A stretch of DNA of 64,000 nt from Capronia americana (Eukaryota > Ascomycota > Eurotiomycetes > Chaetothyriales > Herpotrichiellaceae), in the NCBI GenBank assembly GCA_016110215.1, contig JADWQD010000004.1:558001-622000 (forward strand), written 5' to 3'. The first letter of the stretch is position 1; each line of letters opens with the position of its first letter. This document shows, piece after piece, positions 33,730 through 44,222 of this stretch. The position numbers were made by a program, and so were the translations under genes. Under the pieces are notes generated by a model that did no database searches, was not told the DNA's origin, and was given only the letters and a program-made list of their open reading frames with translations.

Positions 33730-33950
33730 ATGAGAGCATGCTTTGCCTGTCACAGAGTAGGGAGCTCGGGCCCCATTTTGTCGTACACTGATTTGATAGC
33801 TAAGATGGTAAGCAAGTCACCCTGAACGTCCTGGAAAAGACATAGCTAACAATATTGCAGTCCAGAAAGGAGTACCGCATGACGTGCTCGAATGCACCCA
33901 CCAATGTGTCAGGCTGTGCAAACAACTGCTCCTACGCAAGCTCTCACTGA
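33730..33950 (+). CDS. Candidate small spliced Cys-rich protein, 55 aa
   Basis: Exons 33730-33807 and 33861-33950 flank a 53-nt segment with textbook intron signals (GTAAGC donor, GCTAAC branch, TTGCAG acceptor). The frame is open across the join with phase 0. The peptide starts MRACFACHRVGSSGP, ends in CANNCSYASSH, and has five Cys, with a C-x2-C-H pair at the start. No signal peptide is evident. It could instead be a non-coding spliced transcript or a decayed gene fragment. Confidence 0.28.
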
Positions 33951-34430
33951 GTTAGAGGCACCCTCATCAAAGCTCTCCTATCCAAAATGTAGGACATACT
34001 GGTCAGTGACCGGGCGCTGATTTCAGCTTTGGCATACACTTGCTCGAACGCTTCTTCGCTTGGCTGTCCGAGCATCGTAGCTGATCGCTCTGCACTCTCT
34101 GGCCAGTCACCCGAGCATGTGCCAAAGCTCGGTCTTATATCTGAGAAGGCCCCCGGTGTAACAATCCGATTCTGGATCTGCGAGCAATCTCCCCGCAAAC
34201 TCTTTGAGATCTCGGGAGGATATGTGTTACAGAACTCGTTCTGGAGTTATGGGTCGTCAACATTGGATACAAGCGTGCGGACAGAGCGCGTCTCGCGCAC
34301 CTCTTGGTGATTTCGAAGCTTGTGCAATAGGTGCTGGACCATGTTCCCTCTCTGTGCATTCTATTTCGAGGATGGACGGTGACGTTGAGGGCACAAAGGA
34401 GCGGGTTTGCGGAAAGTACAAGCTTCATAC

Positions 34431-34901
34431 ATGTCTCGACAGGAGGCTGAATGGGTCGGAACGCTTCGGGAATCCTTCTTTTCTATGGATTCACATCTCG
34501 ACTCATCACTCATGAGCAACGAACCACACGCGGAGCGCCTTGTCGTCCAAACTATCTTCATCAAACTCTTCGGCATTGTGGCAGCCATTACATCAAGCAC
34601 AACTCTCTCCAGAAGTCTTACGACAGTACAGGAGACAGATGGATACCATCGAACTCATCCCTGCTGCTACCCTGAGGAGGGAAAACATATTCTGCTCTTG
34701 TATGTGGAATTTGATTTCGACCCTCCTTCGCGTTCGGAGTCCATATCTCACCACACAGAACGGCGTATCTTACGACGAACGGCGCTCCTCGCCATATTCA
34801 CCCTCATGCCTAACCCAAACCCGGACGAGGAGCTTATACCTAAGATTACTCACGCGTTGAAGACACACAAACCCGAAGTCGAGGCTACCTCGCGCGAATA
34901 A
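34431..34901 (+). CDS. Weak ORF, possibly a degenerate gene
   Basis: A 156-aa frame starting MSRQEAEWVGTLRESFF. Its first 60 residues look globular (SNEPHAERLVVQTIFIKLFG), but from about 34,590 a second frame also looks coding-like (LSPEVLRQYRRQMDTIELI), which suggests a frameshift or a missed intron. The end (LMPNPNPDEELIPKITHALK) returns to the first frame. I do not recognise a family. It may be a decaying gene copy. Confidence 0.25.
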   Translation: MSRQEAEWVGTLRESFFSMDSHLDSSLMSNEPHAERLVVQTIFIKLFGIVAAITSSTTLSRSLTTVQETDGYHRTHPCCYPEEGKHILLLYVEFDFDPPSRSESISHHTERRILRRTALLAIFTLMPNPNPDEELIPKITHALKTHKPEVEATSRE

Positions 34902-35350
34902 ACGTATCGCCATGTCGGAATAATTTTCTTTTGCTCTCACCATCTCCGGGGGCCATGGTTGTCAACGTATTCTGCTATCGAGGCCTGAGCTGTCTGGGGC
35001 TATAGATGACATCTACTTGACGATAAGTGACAATCTGTTAAATAGGGAGAACAGTCCGAGGCCATGGCAGCTTGTCTTTTCCCCTATGCATACTTGAAGA
35101 GGGGATGGACAGGTGATTGCGAACTTCAAAGGAGGAACCACGATGGGAGTTGTTGAAAGGTGTTGGGCTAACGTAAAGAGTGGGTTGTAGTGGCGCCCAC
35201 CCGCCTAACACCATGCCCGTTGAGGCGCTTACGTAAACGCGCAGTGATTGGAGGCGAGATGAATTCATTCCAGGCAAACCTGGCGGCGCGAAAGTGAAAC
35301 CAGATGAAAGCGCGCCTCATTCAACCTCAACTTCACTTTTCTCCCCAAGG

Positions 35351-36347
35351 ATGGGGAAAAAGCCCGTCGCCATGACCGGGCCTGCCCTCAGGCGCAGCAG
35401 AAAATTCATACTCTGCTCGCTGGGTGTGATGGCGTTTCTGGTATATGTTTTGTATTCGCGCCAGTCTTCACCACAGCCGTTGCCACCCATGCCAGGCACG
35501 TACCAATACTTCACCGAGATCAACTTCGAATACCATACACATACTTTCGGCGCCATAAGTCATTGTGATCCGCGATTTGCGCCGTCGCAACCACCAGGGA
35601 TCGAGGAGACGAAGGAGACGCTCTCGGCGTTGATGAAAACCTATGCCGCGACGATGAAGGATCTTCGCGCCGAGACTTGGATCGCGCACGGAACTTTATT
35701 GGGGTGGTACTGGAACCAGAAGTTCCTCCCTTGGGACAACGATATCGACGTTCAGATGTCCATCGAGACGCTGGCTGGGTTGGTTCCCCATAACATGAGC
35801 GAGTATCACTTTCCAGGGGTTGCCGGTGAAGACAGGCCGAGGACGTACCTTTTGGACATCAACCCGCATTACACGATCGCGTCAACGCGGGACGTTGCCA
35901 ACAAGATCGATGGCCGCTGGATCGACACCACGAACGGGAAATATATCGATATCACGGCCGTGCACGTCAGTCCTGGGCAGACGGAACACACGCCGTTCGA
36001 CCAGGGAGTTTTCTTCTCCAAAGACGGCCATTCGTATTCGGTGCGTATAAGCGAGACTCCTAATCCGGGCAAAAGTGGACGCAAGGGGACTAAGGGCTAA
36101 CTGGCCTCGATTACAGAGCGAGGACTTGTTCCCCTTGAAGGACGAGAGCTTCGAAGGCATCAGCGTGAAAGTACCGCACGAGTCCGCTAGGATTCTCGCA
36201 GAGGAGTATGGGAAGAAGTCCCTGACCAACACCCGCTTTCACTGGTACGCTATTGCCGTTTGCCCTGTCTGTGTTGTTCCAACAAGCGAGCTAATCTCGA
36301 ACAGGCACCGTTTCAACAAGGCTTCGAAAATCTGGGAACCCGAGTAG
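35351..36347 (+). CDS. LicD/Fukutin-family protein (phosphotransferase fold), type II membrane
   Basis: Exons 35351-36040, 36117-36244 and 36305-36347 (introns 76 and 60 nt) give 286 aa. Residues 15-40 hold a membrane anchor (FILCSLGVMAFLVYVLY) after a basic N terminus, as in Golgi type II proteins. The LicD core is clear: ETWIAHGTLLGWYWNQKFLPWDNDIDVQM, with the invariant W-D-N-D-I-D, followed by the DGRWIDTTNGKYIDITAV strand and EDLFPLKDESFEGISVKVP. In fungi such proteins (Mnn4-like) act in Golgi mannosylphosphate transfer to glycans; bacterial LicD transfers phosphocholine. The precise donor is inferred, not shown. The start is the in-frame ATG at 35351, because the frame is open upstream without another ATG. 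Confidence 0.87.
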
Positions 36348-37153
36348 TGGGCCTGTCTGCATACTGCCGGGCTCAATCCACAGCCGATGCTGCTTCCAGC
36401 AATACATTCACGAGCACGATAGTTGCCGAACGAACGACGCGCGGACGTCACTGCTTGCCAGAGAATTTGCGAAGAAGACGACGAAGACGAAGATATTCCT
36501 GCCTGGCGAGGATATCTTATGCGGTGGAGATTCGGCGTGTCCGCTACCGCACAGGGAAGAGGAGGAAGAGTCTAATCGAAAGCCGCTTTGGGAGGTAGCT
36601 GGCCGGTAAAGGGGATTGGTATATAGGCCACCCGTTATTGAGTGGTGCACGCCCGCATGGCATCGCATTGCCTACTTCCAGATCTTCCCCCTTGTCTTGT
36701 CTCCTTGTCCATGTTTCCAAGCGCAGCCGGGCCACCACGGTGATTCATTCGGCGCCCATCCTGTCGTGGGTACTGACTTATTGGTGGCACTGCTTTCGCT
36801 CGTCAAGTACGGCAGCACGTCGACGAACTTGAAGTCTGGAGATAAAGGCGGTTTTTTGGTATGTATTGAACACAAAATACAAGAATGCTACATTTACATA
36901 CAGTACAGTACATGGCAGGTAGGGTCTTCCGACATGCTTGGTCTCCTAGTGCCTGCTGGATCCTTCCACAGCACCGAGCAGGCGCTAGCAGACCTTGCTT
37001 ACTTTGCCCAGAGAGCCACATTCCGCGGATTGGAGGATAGGAACCTCACGGCTCCCGGCACCTTGGATCATACTCCGCGGTTCGTACGGCGGCGTCAAAT
37101 CTGCCTTCACGCGCACCCAGCTTTGACGGTATTTGTGCCCGCTGGTGCCGCTG
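36348..37153. other. Convergent intergenic region
   Basis: About 800 bp between the LicD-type gene and the membrane-protein gene. Open frames are shadows or lack protein character. Confidence 0.5.
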
Positions 37154-39694
37154 TCAACCATACGCATGGTCCACGCGGACGGGTTCCTCTAATGCCGACC
37201 GCCGAGCACGAACGCCCTCTGGAGCGATCAGACGTTCTTTGGAACCCGCTCGGCTGTGCGGTGGAGGACTCTGACTTGCTTGCGAGACATGCCTGGCAGA
37301 TGACTGATCTCTTGGCGGCCCGTCGTCACGATTGCGCGGCCACGTCCAATGCTGTCGCGCTACAGGCTCAAGCCGGGTGTTGGCTATATCCTGGTCCTGG
37401 TCCTGGTCCAAGTGGATTCTCACCGACTGACGGCTTCCCTCGTCGCCCTTGATCTCAGTTGGAATACTTTGTTCCTCTGTTTTAGTCTCATGGTAGCAGG
37501 TTGGACAACACCACATCTCGACATCCTCGGCTTTTCTGTTCGGACCGTCGAAAACAAGCTCCACGTGGTCATTCTCAGATTGGTCGATCGTCGGCCTTGC
37601 CCGTATCCTGGCCAGACGACCGTATGTCCGTCTTTCGGTAATTCCTGCAGCTGTATTTGCCAATGCGATGTACGAGGGCCGCGAATTTTGGGCCAAGGCA
37701 ATAAGTTCGGAGATCGAGTCCCAACTCGCCGAGGACTGTCTTTTCACCATGACGAATATAATGTGACCGGTCGCCAAGATGATGTGCACGAGGAGGACCA
37801 CCATCGCTAGAGCTCCTTCGAGGCTTCTCTTCAAAGCAAAGCCCGTGATCTCCATCCTGACGCGGAGAGTGGTAATGTCTGTGCCTGGCTGCGACGGTGC
37901 CTCTAGAGCATCGCGGCCATCGATGACGCGCTTGTTAAAGTCGGGAAGGGGATCGAACATGGAAAACGGCCATTCTGAGGATGAGCCCTTTGTGTCGAAG
38001 ATGCGATACGCTCCACTTCGGCTGAGGCCGTCTGTGATGACGCTGCTGATGATTGATTCAAGCAGCACAGTCCTGCTGATGCCCAACTGCCCATCTTCGA
38101 CCCATGCTTCCGCTAAAGATGCTGCTCCCTGGGAGGACAGGTCGTCAGCTAGACCAGAGGAATCGATGATACTTTCCATTGCCGAAGGGGTCCATGCGTC
38201 GCCGCTAGGCTCTGTGTCGGCTACCTTGGGATTCAGCAAACTCAACCAGTCGTCGCTGAATGCCACTCGCCCATTGGTAGCAGGCTGCGGCTGACCCGCC
38301 GGTATCTCAACCCAGGATGGACTCCGGCCTCCATAGTCTATGTTCCATGGGTACCATCCGGTCCAAAAGGAGTATTGGTCAGTGTAAACCGACGTCGGAA
38401 CCCAGCCTGCTTGGGCGGAACAACCAACTACGACTCTGGACGTGTTCTTTGCGTTCCATGCTGATTCGAGCACAGCTCCGATACTGACCGAACCGAATCG
38501 ATCGGGCAGGTGAACCCATTGGAAGCGAACATGGTCGACAGCGCTAGCATTCAGAGTGTCGACGTTAAAATTCGTGCCCTCCACATAGTCAAAGCGACCG
38601 CTGATCGCTGGGAAACGGACCGAATTTTCAACTGCAAGCAGATCTTGAGGCTCCGCACATCTTACGGTTGTGATGGCAGAAAGTACTACAGCCCCGATTT
38701 TGCGGTCGTCAACTTGTCTGTCAGAGACCTTCATATGTGACTGTAAAGCAGTCCACCACTTATTGGCTATTCCTTGCATTAGTGTAGAGGCTGCCGCATG
38801 AGGCTGAACGAAGAAGGTGGCGGTCCCAGGGCTGAAGATCGTAACATTTCTCGCGTTCCCCAACGCATAGCGTGGCGGGACAGGAGAAGCGGGACTGTGA
38901 ACAGGCCAGTAGAACCGAGATCCAGACAGCTCCTTAGAGTAGGCAGGGACGTCGTAAGTGTAGAAGTTGGTGTAGTTCATTCTGCTCCAGTGCTCTCGGA
39001 TAGAGAGATAGCCTCCTGCAGGACATATTGCAAGCTCGGTGGATTTTGAGCCATTGCACAGATTCTGAACCGCCGATACATCGCTTGAGACGTCGGAGGG
39101 CCAAAAGTCCTCTGACGAGCCATTAAGATAGAAGCGTGTTCCGCCTGCTTGCCAGGTTTGGGATACTGGGACAATCAGTGTGGCACTTGAAGGACCAGCA
39201 AGCGCTGCTACGAGGCCTGCCACGCACAGGAGAATCACAAAGCCGATCCTCCTCAGCTTGTGGCCGGGCGTCATGGCATTCAACAATCCACCACCGAACT
39301 CTTTCGTAAAAAAGAAATCGAAACTGCTAAAGTTGAACCCTGACCCAACTAGTCCCAGTGGGAGACCGTCTCCGTGCAGCAACTCATGCCTGACAGCATG
39401 AAAGACGATGACTGATAAGCTGGCGACGATAAAGATTTCGTGGATCTTGGCAGCGATTTGGAAGCTCATCAAGGTGATGGTCTGCGAGGCAAAGTCTGCG
39501 CCGATGTAGATTCCGTGGAAACTCAGAGCGAGGATGGCGATGGAGGTTGTCATGGGAAGCACATGAGGGGCGCAACGCCAGAGTGCTTTCCATGCCGAAC
39601 TCGAGATGATTATCTTCTTCTGCTCCGCCGTGTGCTGGGCAGTCGCTCGAGCATCAAAAGGCAGAAGAGAAGATAGTTTGGAGAATAATACCAT
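37154..39694 (-). CDS. Large multi-pass membrane protein, extracellular glycosylated domain (unknown function)
   Basis: Single exon, 846 aa. Hydrophobic segments near residues 45-65, 82-102 and 148-172 and one near 630-660 (MVVLLVHIILATGHIIFVMV) bracket a large, probably extracellular region of about 450 residues with several N-glycosylation sequons (NGS, NYT, NVT, NAS, NTS). A Pro/Arg-rich cytoplasmic tail of about 180 residues follows, including a DQDQDQD run from a (CTGGTC)3 tandem at 37391-37408. This layout is common in fungal membrane proteins of unknown role, often called DUF3176-like; I do not claim the family. No enzyme motif is visible. The PGAP4-like gene diverges from it. Confidence 0.72.
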   Translation of the reverse strand: MVLFSKLSSLLPFDARATAQHTAEQKKIIISSSAWKALWRCAPHVLPMTTSIAILALSFHGIYIGADFASQTITLMSFQIAAKIHEIFIVASLSVIVFHAVRHELLHGDGLPLGLVGSGFNFSSFDFFFTKEFGGGLLNAMTPGHKLRRIGFVILLCVAGLVAALAGPSSATLIVPVSQTWQAGGTRFYLNGSSEDFWPSDVSSDVSAVQNLCNGSKSTELAICPAGGYLSIREHWSRMNYTNFYTYDVPAYSKELSGSRFYWPVHSPASPVPPRYALGNARNVTIFSPGTATFFVQPHAAASTLMQGIANKWWTALQSHMKVSDRQVDDRKIGAVVLSAITTVRCAEPQDLLAVENSVRFPAISGRFDYVEGTNFNVDTLNASAVDHVRFQWVHLPDRFGSVSIGAVLESAWNAKNTSRVVVGCSAQAGWVPTSVYTDQYSFWTGWYPWNIDYGGRSPSWVEIPAGQPQPATNGRVAFSDDWLSLLNPKVADTEPSGDAWTPSAMESIIDSSGLADDLSSQGAASLAEAWVEDGQLGISRTVLLESIISSVITDGLSRSGAYRIFDTKGSSSEWPFSMFDPLPDFNKRVIDGRDALEAPSQPGTDITTLRVRMEITGFALKRSLEGALAMVVLLVHIILATGHIIFVMVKRQSSASWDSISELIALAQNSRPSYIALANTAAGITERRTYGRLARIRARPTIDQSENDHVELVFDGPNRKAEDVEMWCCPTCYHETKTEEQSIPTEIKGDEGSRQSVRIHLDQDQDQDIANTRLEPVARQHWTWPRNRDDGPPRDQSSARHVSQASQSPPPHSRAGSKERLIAPEGVRARRSALEEPVRVDHAYG
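37391..37408. repeat. CTGGTC hexanucleotide repeat in a coding region
   Basis: Three perfect copies; on the minus strand they encode alternating Asp-Gln in the tail of the membrane protein. Confidence 0.8.
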
Positions 39695-40443
39695 CGCCTT
39701 GGGAAAGAATCAGGGCACTCAAGAGGGCAGCTTCGGAGGTCAACGTAGATATTGGCACATGCTCATATTGGGTTGATCAGGCACAGGACGGAACTCGCAG
39801 CACAGCTGTGCCTTTCGTCGAACGGGCTAATGGCTTGATGTAATCTTCGATTGCCTTGTCCCTAGGGCCCAAACATGGCAAGCCATCATTATGTTTTGGC
39901 CCGTAGGACGGGTTTGAGTACACCCATCGATGGCCGCGTTCACCTGCATTTCTGCTGCTCGAGCTAGTGAGAGTGTGGTATCAGGTACCATGCAGGGGTT
40001 TAGAATGGTCCAGGTTCAACCAGCGGCAAGGTTGCATTGTGTGGCGTCTTGCGCCTGGAGATTGTCAGGGGCTTGTCGCAGAAGTCTGCTAGAGGACAAA
40101 TAAACGCCCGTCACGCTGACCAAACAACCGATCATCTTGTTGGCGATGGAGACTGCATGTGCAGACGCCGATGGTGACGAGAAGGTGTCGAGCTCCATCG
40201 TGGATGAGATGTAAAAGCCTTCCTCGTCAACTTTGACTTTGCTGAAGAACTTTAAGGAAGAACATCCGCGGGACGAAGTGGTGGAGCCTAATCAAGCACC
40301 CGGCCGGATCTCTGGCGGGACCCCGACAAGACCCACAAGCCGCGTAGGGGCCACCTAGACGTCGACCGGGTTGGCTCAGGAACGAGCCGCTGCGCCTGCA
40401 GCGGGCGCCAAATCGCCGCCTAGAAGGCGCCACTTATTTTTTT
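39695..40443. promoter_or_regulatory. Divergent promoter region
   Basis: About 750 bp between the two divergent membrane-protein genes. No specific site recognised. Confidence 0.4.
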
Positions 40444-41760
40444 ATGCGACAACAGGACGGAGTAGGAGTACAAAGGACGTTCCATCTTTCCAAACTCTTT
40501 TCTCAATCAAAATGCAGTATGCACGTCCTGAAACAGGCTCCTTGGGCGAGAGCCTTTCGCTGTCGTATCGGAGCTCGACCGATCTGGGTCCTTTTGGCGT
40601 TTTCAACCTTGTATGCGCTCCTGCTGCTTTACTTTCGGTCGATCAGTTACCGCGACCCTTCATCCGTGTTTTTTGATGCCAGTCGCGCCTACAATCCTCT
40701 ATACTCTGCCCATCGCGCTGAGCAGGCAGAGAGATATATCGCTTCGATCAGCGAGCCACGACGGGCAGTGCTCAACCACACCGAGCCACCTTTGCTCTGC
40801 CTAGGCGTCCCCACGGTAGCTCGTCGGGGCACTCAGTATGTGCGAACCACAGTGGGATCGCTCTTTGCGGGATTATCACAGCAGGAGAGGGATTCAATAT
40901 TCTTCGACTTCCTCGTAGGTCACACTGACCCGGCCAAACATCCGATCTTCGCTGAACACTGGCTTGACATCCTGCCTGATCGTATACTGCAATACCCGAG
41001 GGACACAGCAGAGTTTGACCAGATCAGAGCATGGGAGGAAGGAGGATGGTACAGGAATAAATCTATCCACGACTTCAGGTACCTGCTGAAGGACTGTTAT
41101 GGTACCGGGGCTCAGTATGTCGCAGTGGTCGAGGACGATACCTTGGCTGTTGAAGGCTGGTTCAAGCGCTTACTTGATGCGCTCGACAGTGTTCAAGTCA
41201 AGATGAATGGGTATCCTTCTGGCCAGCGTTGGATATATCTGCGTCTCTTTTACACCGATAATCTGCTGGGCTGGAACAGCGAACTGTGGCCCACCTATCT
41301 CTTCTGGTCATTCGTGGTTTGGATCTCACTCATGACGATGCTGTTAGCAATCAGAAGACACTTTCCGAGGCAGCTCGAACTGCTTCCCATGGAGGTGATG
41401 GCTGCAATCTCCGTCATCTGCATACCGGCGATGGTCCTCTTATTCTTCCTAGCGGGGAAGCAGACCATGCTGCCAATTCCCGCCGGGGTGCAAGAAATGA
41501 ACAAGTACGGCTGCTGCTCGCAAGGTTTTGTCTTCCCACGAGATATGGTTCCACATGTCTTGGATAAATTGAAGCTTGAGACAAAAGGACTGGTTGATAT
41601 GCAGATTGAAAAGATTGCAGATGCGGGAGGCTACATTCGCTGGGCTGTCGTTCCGCCCATTCTACAACACATTGGCGCAATGAGTTCGAAAGGATATGGG
41701 TTTGACGACAATGCCCGGCAGATATGGAGTTTCCGCTTTGAACGATATCCCTACAGCTAG
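40444..41760 (+). CDS. PGAP4-like GPI GalNAc/GlcNAc transferase (TMEM246 family)
   Basis: Single exon, 438 aa. A membrane anchor lies at about 47-66 (IWVLLAFSTLYALLLLYF) and two more hydrophobic segments at about 285-305 and 320-342 interrupt the catalytic domain, the distinctive PGAP4 arrangement. The glycosyltransferase part includes LCLGVPTVARRGTQYV, the DxD-like VAVVEDDTLAVEGWF, and the C-terminal CCSQGFVFPRDMV and QIWSFRFERYP. In animals PGAP4 adds GalNAc to the GPI core in the Golgi; fungal relatives are assumed to modify GPI glycans in a similar way. A second in-frame ATG at 40519 is nearly as likely a start and would give 413 aa with the same membrane topology. Confidence 0.83.
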   Translation: MRQQDGVGVQRTFHLSKLFSQSKCSMHVLKQAPWARAFRCRIGARPIWVLLAFSTLYALLLLYFRSISYRDPSSVFFDASRAYNPLYSAHRAEQAERYIASISEPRRAVLNHTEPPLLCLGVPTVARRGTQYVRTTVGSLFAGLSQQERDSIFFDFLVGHTDPAKHPIFAEHWLDILPDRILQYPRDTAEFDQIRAWEEGGWYRNKSIHDFRYLLKDCYGTGAQYVAVVEDDTLAVEGWFKRLLDALDSVQVKMNGYPSGQRWIYLRLFYTDNLLGWNSELWPTYLFWSFVVWISLMTMLLAIRRHFPRQLELLPMEVMAAISVICIPAMVLLFFLAGKQTMLPIPAGVQEMNKYGCCSQGFVFPRDMVPHVLDKLKLETKGLVDMQIEKIADAGGYIRWAVVPPILQHIGAMSSKGYGFDDNARQIWSFRFERYPYS

Positions 41761-42934
41761 TAAAGTCGGCAAAGGATGTTTGCGAGGAAAAATGTACATA
41801 TTGCAAAACTTGACAACTGCGCGTCCGACCATGACCATGTCCATGCCTCTCTGTGCGCTAGAGAGTGTTGTCGCCATTCTCATCGCCTTCTCCCAACTGC
41901 TCCATGCGTCCCTGCGACTCACTGAACGCTTGAAAGAAGCGGTGTTGCCTTGCTGACCAGGCACATACTCACTACGCTCTCCCACCTTTGGTTTCTGTTC
42001 GCCTTGACTTGTTACCACAAGTTGGCTACATTCGCCCCGATCGAGCCCGCACTCAGTATCATTCGAACATATATATAACGAATACGTCTGACTCGATCCA
42101 CTCCATCGTGTCGCTGAGACCAGTGGCTCGGGTGCCGGGCTCGACTCGGTTCTCGCGGTTGAATATCACGATTAATTTTCCCCTGCTCAGTACTCGGTAC
42201 AGGATATGTATGCTATGCTTGACTCTACTCTGTGCACTCTCTCCTGGCCGGCGCGACGACTCCAGCTACATAGGATAGCTATGCGCAGACAACGCTTCTA
42301 GATCCCTCGACGCGGTATTAGTGAGAAAGAACAGCAGAAGAGAAGAAACGAGAACGAAATGTCCGACCGACCGACCGACGACGGGGGCTCAAAGTCGACG
42401 GTAGGATAGTCGATTGGCTCGGCGCCCATCTCATCCCGCCAGCCAGCCAGCCAGCAGAAGGCATCATTGAGCCCCAGGACTTTCGTGTTGTGACATATCA
42501 GGAGATTGTCATGCGAAACGAAGCCGGCGTTGGCGGGCGCTTCTTTCTGCCACACCCGTGCTGGCGGCTGCTGTTCTTTCTTTTTTTTTCGTGGTCGGCG
42601 CGAGGACGCGAGCACTTAGAGTCCGGAACGCATGGAAAGGAATCAAGAGTGAAGAGACGAAGAGCACCGTTTCCCTTTCTGCTTCAGCCTACAACGAATA
42701 CGCTTGAGCACCGAGCCGGTATTGCCATGGTTATGTTGACTATCTGACGAAGAACGAAGGGCGTAACCTTTGTCTTTCGACGGCGAGAAAAAAATGCAGC
42801 AGGAGAAATAACTATTTTTCTTTTCTGTGCATAGAATGGAGAGCAGGAACCCGAACGTCGAAACTCATCATATCCCTCGCCTCAGCCCCAGAAACTGCCG
42901 GGGAATCACTATTACCGTCGCGCATAATCCCCGA
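41761..42934. other. Intergenic, simple repeats
   Basis: About 1.2 kb without a supported gene. Contains a (CCAG)4 tract at 42439-42454 and an A/T-rich stretch near 42,780-42,830. Confidence 0.5.
42439..42454. repeat. (CCAG)4 microsatellite
   Basis: Four perfect CCAG units in non-coding DNA. Confidence 0.85.
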
Positions 42935-44222
42935 TCAAAATTGAAATCGCTTCTTGTTCAAGTACATGACCGCGTCCTGTAGCCAAACCGGGAAATTCCG
43001 CACTCCCGTGTTGGCCTCTTCCGTCTTGGGCACGAAAATCCGGCCACTCCGGCCGGCGAGGACCTGTTCGACGACGGCATCGCTCACATTCGACGCCGGG
43101 TCACATTTGATGCCGAACTTCTCCAGTTTGTCCTCGAAGGGCTTGACGATGCCGGTTGCGTGCCACGACGGGTGGACCGACGTGGTTTGAATGGATCTGC
43201 CTTCGGCACCGTGATACACGCGAAGTTCGGATCGGAGTCCTGCTCTGTAAGTTAGCGCTAGAAAGGGCGTGGTGTTCACGGGCAGGGATGGCATGCCTTC
43301 GGTCAGATACAATGCTCCAATCTTTGTGCAGCAGTAGTCGACGAGGCCCGGGGCTGCCATAAAGCTGGCCATGGATGCGATGGTGACGATGTGGCCCTTC
43401 CGCGCCTTCAGCATGCCGGGAAGGAACTCCTTGATCAAGATGAAGTGGGAAGCAAGGTTGACTTTGAATATTCTGTCATTCAACTTTGCGTTGGTGTCGA
43501 TGATCCGGGTGCCAGTCGCTTCAGACAACTGTGGTCAGTCTCCCGCACGAAGGTCTCTGAGAGGTTGATGGACACTCACCGATACCGGCATTGTTGATCA
43601 ACACAGTCGGATCGCCATGCTCCGTGCGGATTGTGTCGGCTGTTGATTCTATGGCAGAAAAATCTGTCAAGTCGACCTGATAGTAGTGCACATCAGGCAC
43701 TTAATTAGATGTTAGTGGGGTTATCCTCATAATCGCCTGGAACTGAAGCTCACTTCTCTTCAGCTCCTCCGGGAGGGGAGAAATGTCCAGAATGACGACT
43801 CTGGCATGCTTTGAGAAGCCTTTGACCATTTCATATCCAAAGCCAGAACAGCCGCCAGTGATGACAACCAGCTCAGACTTGTTCACGGCGCTCCAATCGA
43901 AGGGTGCGCCTGGCTTTCCAAAGAAATTCCAATGATTGAGAGCGAGTTTGTTGAGTGCTTGGTTGAGCCTTCTAGCCACGCCAAAAGCGAGCAAGTACTT
44001 CAGTGACTTGATCAAGAGGGCAATACGTTCGGATGACAGTCCAGCGTCTCCCAGAAGCTTGAGAAGGCGTGATCGATATTGAACAGGGGCTCTGGTCAAA
44101 GCACCTAGCAGAGCTCCGGTAAAGAGTGGTTCTGTTGCCGCGTAGCGGACAAGGGCGATAGGCATGGTGACTGTGCCTGTGACGACGCGATTGGCGCGTT
44201 CAAGGGGACCTGGTCGTGCCAT
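42935..44222 (-). CDS. Short-chain dehydrogenase/reductase (17beta-HSD/RDH-like)
   Basis: Exons 43754-44222, 43580-43699, 43297-43518 and 42935-43239 give 371 aa. Residues 1-110 hold a helical N-terminal extension with hydrophobic parts, suggesting membrane association. The Rossmann core has TGGCSGFG at 122-129, INNAGIA, and the catalytic Ser245, Tyr258 and Lys262 (VTIASMAS, YCCTK). The third intron (43240-43296, 57 nt) appears to start with GC rather than GT (GAAG|GCATGC) and ends GCAG with a GCTAAC branch; leaving it in inserts 19 residues without a stop. Removing it restores the usual TEGLRSELR continuity. In the family these enzymes use NAD(P) on lipids or retinoid-like alcohols. Introns 1 and 2 are ordinary GT-AG. 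Confidence 0.87.

Larger units (their letters stand above)
33517..35350. other. Region with only weak ORFs
   Basis: About 1.8 kb between ALG13 and the LicD-type gene. It holds two weak plus-strand candidates (33730 and 34431) and no strong gene. The 33,950-34,430 part has no supported exon. Confidence 0.4.

Noticed and set aside
36616..37452. 278-codon plus-strand open frame
   Set aside because: Its second half overlaps the 846-aa membrane gene on the other strand, and the first half shows no protein character.
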